A DNA stretch of 64,000 nt from CAZBUB01 sp964494985. GTDB lineage: Bacteria; Desulfobacterota; Desulfovibrionia; Desulfovibrionales; Desulfothermaceae. The position numbers and the translations under genes were made by a program. Shown piece by piece: positions 59,308-64,000 of the stretch. Location: contig CAZBUB010000001.1 in the NCBI GenBank assembly GCA_964494985.1, forward strand, positions 62,001 to 126,000, in the 5' to 3' direction. Under the pieces are notes generated by a model. That model was not told where the DNA came from, did not search any database, and saw only the letters and a list, made by a program, of their open reading frames with translations. Numbering within the stretch: position 1 is the stretch's first letter; each line of letters opens with the position of its first letter.

Positions 59308-60564
59308 ATGATAGGTATATCCAAACTTTACTGTGGTTCCATAGAGCCTTCTGATGCCCTGCGTTACGGCAGGAATTCCAAGGAGCTGCCTGCACACCTG
59401 TTGCAGTTCTCCAGGGACAAAAAACCGGTGGTGGTCTGGAATATCACCAGACGCTGCAACTTGCGTTGCGTCCATTGCTATGCCCGGGCTGTAAGCAAAG
59501 GGCAAGGGGAAGTCTCTACTGCCCAGGCTAAGGAAATCATAGACGATCTGGCTGAGTTCGGCTCACCAGTGCTGCTCTTCTCCGGAGGAGAGCCCCTGCT
59601 CAGGCAGGACCTGCCTGAGCTGGCCAGCTATACAGTGCAAAAGGGGATGCGGGCGGTTATCTCCAGCAACGGGACCTTGATAAGCAGGGCCAAGGCCAGG
59701 GAGCTCAAGCAGATCGGGCTCTCCTATGTGGGCATCTCCCTGGATGGCGGTCAGGCTGTGCACGACAGATTCAGGGGCATGGAAGGGGCTTATGCCCAGG
59801 CCATGCAGGGCCTGGAGAATTGCCAGCTGGAGGATCTGAAGGTGGGCCTGCGCTTTACTGTGTTCAAGGACAATGTGCAGGAGGTGCCCGGTATATTCGA
59901 CTTGATTCAGGAGCGGGAGATTCCCAGGGTCTGCTTCTATCACCTGGTCTACTCCGGTCGGGGGTCAGAGCTGATGCAGCAGGATCTGGATCACAAGCAG
60001 ACCCGGCAGCTGTTGGACCTGATCTTAGAGCGGACACAATCCCTTTTTGCCGCAGGCCTGCAAAAGGAGGTGCTCACTGTGGACAATCACGCGGATGGTC
60101 CCTATCTGTACCTGCGCCTGCTTGGTGAGGATCCTGACCGGGCTGCAGAGGTTTTGCAGCTTCTACAGTACAACGAGGGCAATAACTCCGGCAGGGGAAT
60201 TGGCTGCATTTCCTGGGACGGGGAGGTGTATGCGGATCAGTTCTGGCGCAATCACAGCTTTGGCAATGTCCTGGAAAGGCCTTTTTCCAGGATCTGGCAG
60301 GATCCCGAGTTGGAGCTCTTACAAATGCTGAAGAACAAAAAATCCTATGTGCAGGGTAGATGCACCAGCTGCAGGTTTTTGGATGTTTGCGCCGGGAACT
60401 TTCGGGCCAGGGCAGAAGCCTATTATGGGGATGTTTGGGCCCCGGACCCGGCTTGTTATCTCACAGACCAGGAGATCGGGCTGCAGGAGCAGCAACAGGA
60501 GGAAAGATGCACTCTGAAAAGGGATTCTTTCGAGGCAGGAGGCTCAGGGGCACGCCAGGGCTAA
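59308..60564 (+). CDS. ahbC: 12,18-didecarboxysiroheme deacetylase AhbC
   Basis: A 418-residue radical SAM enzyme of the siroheme-dependent heme pathway. It removes acetate side chains from didecarboxysiroheme to give iron-coproporphyrin III. The opening MIGISKLYCGSIEPSDALRYGR is characteristic, the cluster motif is RRCNLRCVHCYA, and the C-terminal cysteine region CTSCRFLDVCAG...DPAC binds further clusters. The ATG at 59308 has AAGGA seven bases upstream. About 20 extra C-terminal residues overlap the hemB start by 58 bases. Confidence 0.96.
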   Translation: MIGISKLYCGSIEPSDALRYGRNSKELPAHLLQFSRDKKPVVVWNITRRCNLRCVHCYARAVSKGQGEVSTAQAKEIIDDLAEFGSPVLLFSGGEPLLRQDLPELASYTVQKGMRAVISSNGTLISRAKARELKQIGLSYVGISLDGGQAVHDRFRGMEGAYAQAMQGLENCQLEDLKVGLRFTVFKDNVQEVPGIFDLIQEREIPRVCFYHLVYSGRGSELMQQDLDHKQTRQLLDLILERTQSLFAAGLQKEVLTVDNHADGPYLYLRLLGEDPDRAAEVLQLLQYNEGNNSGRGIGCISWDGEVYADQFWRNHSFGNVLERPFSRIWQDPELELLQMLKNKKSYVQGRCTSCRFLDVCAGNFRARAEAYYGDVWAPDPACYLTDQEIGLQEQQQEERCTLKRDSFEAGGSGARQG

Positions 60565-61496
60565 GGGAGCTGATCAGGGAAACCTGCCTGCAGCCCAGGG
60601 ATCTGATCCAGCCCTATTTTGTGCTGGAGGCAGAGGATCAGTCAGCAGCAAATCCCATCTCCTCCATGCCCGGACAAAGGCAGCTTGCGTTGCAGCCCCT
60701 GTTGCGCAGAGTGGATGATGCGGTCCAAAATGGACTGCGCAGCCTGATTTTGTTCGGCATTCCCAGGCACAAGGACGAACAGGCCAGCCAGGCCTATGCA
60801 GAACAGGGTGTTGTACAGCAGGCGGTGCGGGCCCTGAAAGAAAGGTTCCCTGGTTTGATCGTGATCACTGACGTCTGCCTGTGTGAGTATACCTCCCATG
60901 GCCACTGCGGGCTCGTGGACCAGGGCCGGGTGCAAAATGACCCCAGTTTGGAGCTGCTGGCCAAGACAGCCCTGTCCCACGCCCAGGCAGGGGCGGACAT
61001 GGTGGCTCCTTCGGACATGATGGACGGCAGGGTACAGCGAATTAGGCAGGAATTGGACGCTGCAGGCTACCAGGAACTGCCCATCATGTCCTATGCTGTG
61101 AAGTACGCCTCCATGTTCTACGGACCTTTCAGGGAGGCTGCCCAGAGCGCGCCCACCTTCGGGGATCGCAAGACCTATCAGATGGATCCTGCCAACGCCA
61201 GACAGGCCCTGCAGGAGGCAGAGGCGGATCTGGATGAGGGTGCGGATATCCTTTTGGTCAAGCCTGCCCTGCCTTATCTGGATATCCTGCAGGGCTTGCG
61301 GCAGAGATTTGCCTGCCCCCTGGCTGCCTACCAGGTCAGCGGGGAGTATGCTATGATCAAGGCTGCAGGGGAGAAGGGCTGGATAGTTGAGGATCAAGTG
61401 GTGCTGGAGTCCCTGCTGGCGATTAAGCGCGCGGGAGCGGATATGATACTCAGCTATTTCACTGAGCAGGTCTTGGAGCTTTTGCTGGAGCTTTAA
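60507..61496 (+). CDS. hemB: Delta-aminolevulinic acid dehydratase (porphobilinogen synthase)
   Basis: A 329-residue enzyme that joins two 5-aminolevulinate molecules into porphobilinogen. The zinc-binding cysteines are in DVCLCEYTSHGHCG, the metal-type motif SDMMDGRV follows, and Schiff-base lysines lie in SYAVKYASMF and LLVKPALPYLDI. GGAGGAAAG immediately precedes the ATG at 60507, which sits inside the ahbC 3' end. It feeds uroporphyrinogen, the precursor of siroheme and thus of the Ahb route. Confidence 0.97.
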   Translation: MHSEKGFFRGRRLRGTPGLRELIRETCLQPRDLIQPYFVLEAEDQSAANPISSMPGQRQLALQPLLRRVDDAVQNGLRSLILFGIPRHKDEQASQAYAEQGVVQQAVRALKERFPGLIVITDVCLCEYTSHGHCGLVDQGRVQNDPSLELLAKTALSHAQAGADMVAPSDMMDGRVQRIRQELDAAGYQELPIMSYAVKYASMFYGPFREAAQSAPTFGDRKTYQMDPANARQALQEAEADLDEGADILLVKPALPYLDILQGLRQRFACPLAAYQVSGEYAMIKAAGEKGWIVEDQVVLESLLAIKRAGADMILSYFTEQVLELLLEL

Positions 61497-61535
61497 CATT
61501 TTGTGGGATTTTTGCAGCATAAGTGTTATGGAGAT

Positions 61536-61620
61536 GAGATCAGTTGTGGCGATTCGATTCCGATCACGATAGTGAGGGGAGGGGAAATTGGAGTTGCAAT
61601 CGCGGTCGTTGTGGTGATCA
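61536..61620. repeat. Low-complexity CGATT/GTTGTGG stretch
   Basis: Between hemB and ahbD the sequence repeats words such as GATCAGTTGTGG, CGATTCGATTCCGATCACGAT and GTCGTTGTGGTGATCA. A partial inverted pair is GATCAC/GTGATC. No gene is seen in it; it could be a decayed repeat. Confidence 0.4.
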
Positions 61621-61674
61621 TAATTGCTTTTGAGACTCATGATTTCAGCCATAGGAAGGATTCCAGGCTTTAGG

Positions 61675-61734
61675 AAGCCTGCTGGGCCTGGTGCAAATTC
61701 AAAGACCCTGGATGGCCTGCCAGCAGGCTTTTTT
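61675..61734 (+). terminator. Terminator between hemB and ahbD
   Basis: AAGCCTGCTGG (61675-61685) and CCAGCAGGCTT (61720-61730) are exact 11-base complements, followed by TTTT. The intervening 34 bases contain smaller pairings (GGCCTGG). It would end the ahbC-hemB transcript before ahbD. Confidence 0.7.
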
Positions 61735-61787
61735 GTCCCCTATGGCCGTGGGCCTGTATCGTTTCTGGCAAGGAGAAACCTCAACCC

Positions 61788-62894
61788 TTGAGAGCCATGC
61801 ATAATCAAAGCACAGAAACACCTGAGCTGAGGCTGCTGGCCTGGGAAGTGACCAGGGCCTGCAATCTGGCTTGTAAGCACTGCCGAGCAGAGGCAGATCC
61901 CCACCCCAGGCCTGACGAGCTGAGCACCCTGGAGGCCAAAGAATTCATTTCCAGTATTCCGGAGGTGGGCAGGCCCATTGTGATCTTTACTGGAGGGGAG
62001 CCCTTGTTGCGAGCGGACATTTTTGAGCTGGTAGCCCATGCCAAGGATCAGGGCCTCAAGTGTGTGATGGCCCCCAACGGCACCCTGCTGGATCAGGAAA
62101 ATGTCAGGCGCATGCTCGAAAGCGGGATCGAGAGGGTCTCCATCTCCCTGGACGGCCCTGATGCAGAAAGCCATAATGCCTTCCGCGGGGTGCAGGGGGC
62201 TTTTCAGGCCTGTATGCGGGGGGTGGAGAAACTCAAGGCCCAGGGGTTGCCCTTCCAGGTCAATACCACGGTGACCCAGGAGAATATGTCCAGCCTGCCC
62301 CAAATATTCAATATGGCCAAGGAGCTGGGGGCAGTGGCCTGGCACATCTTTCTGCTGGTGCCCACCGGCAGGGCCAGGGAGCTGCAGCAGCAGGTGATCA
62401 CGGCCCAGGAGTATGAAGAAGTCCTGAATTGGTTCTATGACTTCAGGCCCAAGACAGATATGCACCTCAAAGCCACATGCGCTCCGCATTACCACCGTAT
62501 CCTGCGCCAAAGGGCCAAGCAGGACGGGGTGGAGGTGAGCTATCAGAATTTCGGTCTGGATGCTGTGAGCAGGGGTTGTCTGGGAGGCACAGGATTTTGC
62601 TTTGTCTCCCACAGCGGACAGGTGCAACCCTGCGGATATCTGGATCTGGACTGTGGTCAGCTCAGGCAAGAGAATTTTGCCCGGATCTGGAGGGAGTCCC
62701 CTCAGTTTGCACAGCTGAGGGATCCAGACCAATATCGGGGCAAATGCGGGGTATGCGAGTACTTGCGTGTCTGTGGCGGTTGCAGGGCCAGGGCCCAGAC
62801 CATGCTGGGACACTATCTGGAGGAGGAGCCCCTGTGCAGCTATGTGCCCGGAAAACTGCGCGAAAAAAACAGGAAGAGCCATGGACCGAGCTGA
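61788..62894 (+). CDS. ahbD: Heme b synthase AhbD
   Basis: A radical SAM/SPASM-type enzyme of up to 368 residues that decarboxylates the two propionates of iron-coproporphyrin III to vinyl groups, giving heme. The cluster motif is TRACNLACKHCRAEA, followed by FTGGEPLLR and SLDGPDAESHNAFRG. The auxiliary cluster cysteines are in CGVCEYLRVCGGCRARA and LCSYVPG. Start choice is open: TTG at 61788 is 12 bases after AAGGAG, and the ATG at 61797 is further. It overlaps the ahbB-like gene by 14 bases. Confidence 0.95.
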   Translation: MRAMHNQSTETPELRLLAWEVTRACNLACKHCRAEADPHPRPDELSTLEAKEFISSIPEVGRPIVIFTGGEPLLRADIFELVAHAKDQGLKCVMAPNGTLLDQENVRRMLESGIERVSISLDGPDAESHNAFRGVQGAFQACMRGVEKLKAQGLPFQVNTTVTQENMSSLPQIFNMAKELGAVAWHIFLLVPTGRARELQQQVITAQEYEEVLNWFYDFRPKTDMHLKATCAPHYHRILRQRAKQDGVEVSYQNFGLDAVSRGCLGGTGFCFVSHSGQVQPCGYLDLDCGQLRQENFARIWRESPQFAQLRDPDQYRGKCGVCEYLRVCGGCRARAQTMLGHYLEEEPLCSYVPGKLREKNRKSHGPS

Positions 62895-63348
62895 TCGCCG
62901 GATTTTGGACATCATCCAGACCGAGTTCCCCCTGGTCTCCCGGCCTTATGCAGCAATCGGAGAGCAGGTGGGGCTGACAGAGGCAGAGGTTCTGGCCCGG
63001 GTCAGGACTATGCAGGGCTTGGGTATAATCAGGCGTATTGGCGCTAACTTCCAATCCAGGAAACTGGGTTGGAAAAGCACCCTTTGTGCGGCAGCAGTGC
63101 CTGAGCATATGCTGCAGGAGTTCGTAGAGGTGGTGAACTCCTATCCTGGGGTAACCCACAACTATTTGCGGCAGCATGAGTACAACGTCTGGTTCACATT
63201 GATCAGGCCCAGCTGGGAAGATATAGAAAGGGAGCTGCAGGAGATCAGCAGCAAAACCGGGCTGGAGGTGCTCAACCTGCCGGCAGAAAAGATGTTCAAG
63301 ATCCGGGTGGACTTCCCAATGCAGGATGCGGAGCAGGATCAGGAATAG
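62881..63348 (+). CDS. ahbB: Siroheme decarboxylase subunit (AhbB-like, Lrp/AsnC fold)
   Basis: A 155-residue protein with an AsnC/Lrp-type helix-turn-helix (FPLVSRPYAAIGEQVGLTEAEVLARVR) and a ferredoxin-like domain (VNSYPGVTHNYLRQHEYNVWFTLI). In this family the fold serves as siroheme decarboxylase, not as a regulator; AhbA and AhbB form a heterodimer that begins the alternative heme route. The phrase IIRRIGANFQSRKLG favours the AhbB subunit, but I cannot exclude AhbA. The partner subunit is not in this window. Confidence 0.85.
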   Translation: MDRADRRILDIIQTEFPLVSRPYAAIGEQVGLTEAEVLARVRTMQGLGIIRRIGANFQSRKLGWKSTLCAAAVPEHMLQEFVEVVNSYPGVTHNYLRQHEYNVWFTLIRPSWEDIERELQEISSKTGLEVLNLPAEKMFKIRVDFPMQDAEQDQE

Positions 63349-63350
63349 AG

Positions 63351-64000
63351 ATGTCCAGGGGCAGGGTCATAGTCGCAGGCTGCGGCCCGGCGGGAATCAT
63401 GGCTGCAGGCAGGGCAGCAGCCCGGGGTTTTGAGGTCTGCATTCTGGAGAAGATGGGCAGGCCTGCCAGGAAGCTGGGATTGACCGGCAAGGGCCGCTGC
63501 AATCTGACCAACACCGCAGAGCTGCAGGATTTTTTATTCAGGTTCGGCCCCCAGGGTAAGTTCCTGCGCCCGGCCCTAAGCAGCTTTTTCAATCACGACC
63601 TGCAGGTTTTTTTGCAGGACCTGGGGGTGGAAACTGCGCAGGAACGGGGGGGCAGGGTTTTCCCTGTTGCACATACTGCTCCAGAGTTGGCCAGGATCCT
63701 GGTTTCCTGGGCCAAAAAGCAAGGGGCCAAGCTATTGACTGGAGCCAGCCTGCAGCAGATCCTTTTGCAGCAGGGTAGGATCAAAGGAGTTCTGGTCAGG
63801 CAGAGCATGTCCAATGCCGAAAGGCAGCTGGAGATTTCGGCCCAGAACCTAGTCCTGGCCACTGGAGGGATCTCTTACCCAGCCACCGGATCCACAGGTG
63901 AAGGCCACACTTTGGCTCGAGAGCTGGGACACAGCATTACACCCTTAAGGCCCGCCCTGGTCCCCCTGGAGACCGGGGGTGAGCTGGCCGGCAGGCTGCA
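63351..64000 (+). CDS. HI0933/BaiN-family flavoprotein, N-terminal part (cut by window edge)
   Basis: The first 216 residues match the HI0933-like NAD(P)/FAD-dependent oxidoreductases: a dinucleotide-binding GCGPAGIMAAGRAAARG, the typical MGRPARKLGLTGKGRCNLTN, and VLATGGISYPATGSTGEGHTLA. E. coli YhiN and clostridial BaiN belong here; substrates are mostly unknown. It starts 2 bases after the ahbB-like stop, so it is probably translated from the same message. The C-terminus lies beyond the window. Confidence 0.93.
   Translation, partial: MSRGRVIVAGCGPAGIMAAGRAAARGFEVCILEKMGRPARKLGLTGKGRCNLTNTAELQDFLFRFGPQGKFLRPALSSFFNHDLQVFLQDLGVETAQERGGRVFPVAHTAPELARILVSWAKKQGAKLLTGASLQQILLQQGRIKGVLVRQSMSNAERQLEISAQNLVLATGGISYPATGSTGEGHTLARELGHSITPLRPALVPLETGGELAGRL

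Noticed and set aside
60642..61652. A 336-codon minus-strand frame
   Set aside because: Antisense to hemB, with no ribosome site or recognisable domain.
61740..62915. A 391-codon open frame on the minus strand
   Set aside because: It is exactly antisense to ahbD, has no family resemblance and exists because the codon use of the real gene leaves few stops on the other strand.
1..64000. CRISPR arrays, insertion sequences, phage genes, toxin-antitoxin pairs
   Set aside because: No regularly spaced repeats, transposase, integrase or phage structural genes were seen on either strand.

Overview
This 64 kb window is dense, ordinary bacterial chromosome, most likely from an anaerobic sulfate-reducing member of the Desulfovibrionales/Desulfobacterota. 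The pointers are desulfoferrodoxin with rubredoxin, the siroheme-dependent alternative heme genes (ahbC, ahbD and an ahbA/B-type decarboxylase subunit) with hemB, a histidine-type (sulfide-using) Thi4, LpxI instead of LpxH, and a complete Gram-negative envelope set. No prophage, insertion sequence, CRISPR array or rRNA was seen. One tRNA gene, tRNA-Val(GAC), is present. Genus-level assignment is inference.

Layout, left to right. 1-8.8 kb (minus): start of serB, an aspartate aminotransferase, then the translation operon thrS-infC-rpmI-rplT-pheS-pheT-merR, with tRNA-Val and a strong hairpin just upstream of thrS. infC has no canonical start codon and appears to start at AUA. 8.9-11 kb (plus): glycogen synthase and an orphan HsdR-N-like protein. 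11-15 kb (minus): yifB, lepB, lepA. 15-22.3 kb (minus): glycogen phosphorylase, a B12/radical-SAM protein with no recognisable start codon, a TPR lipoprotein, hisG, hisI, rlmN and an FmdB zinc ribbon. 22.5 kb (plus): lpxK. 23.7-25.2 kb (minus): a HEAT-like protein, then dfx and a 52-residue rubredoxin behind a promoter that contains a Fur/PerR-like palindrome.

25.3-30.6 kb (minus): the rod-shape operon mreB-mreC-mreD-mrdA-rodA. 30.8-32.3 kb (plus): a YhcC-type radical SAM protein and an alkylguanine DNA methyltransferase. 32.3-42.1 kb (minus): the envelope operon lysS-lolE-lolD-bamA-skp-lpxD-fabZ-lpxA-lpxI. It joins lipoprotein export, outer-membrane protein assembly and lipid A synthesis. 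42.3-49.5 kb: a CDF metal exporter, a Usp protein, a large two-part radical SAM protein, a small Sm-like protein, cvpA, mazG and a LOG-family protein.

49.5-50 kb has no gene but ends in a perfect intrinsic terminator 32 bases before a TRAP transporter (dctPQM), so it may be an attenuated leader or a small RNA. 52.9-56.1 kb (plus): a TPP riboswitch with a well-placed promoter controls thi4-thiD-thiC, followed by a CNT-family nucleoside transporter and a rubredoxin with unusual C-x-C spacing. 57.9-64 kb (plus): a Yip1 membrane protein, a small coiled-coil protein, ahbC-hemB, a terminator, then ahbD, an ahbB-like gene and a truncated HI0933-family flavoprotein. Together hemB and the ahb genes cover the first common step and the last steps of heme synthesis through siroheme.
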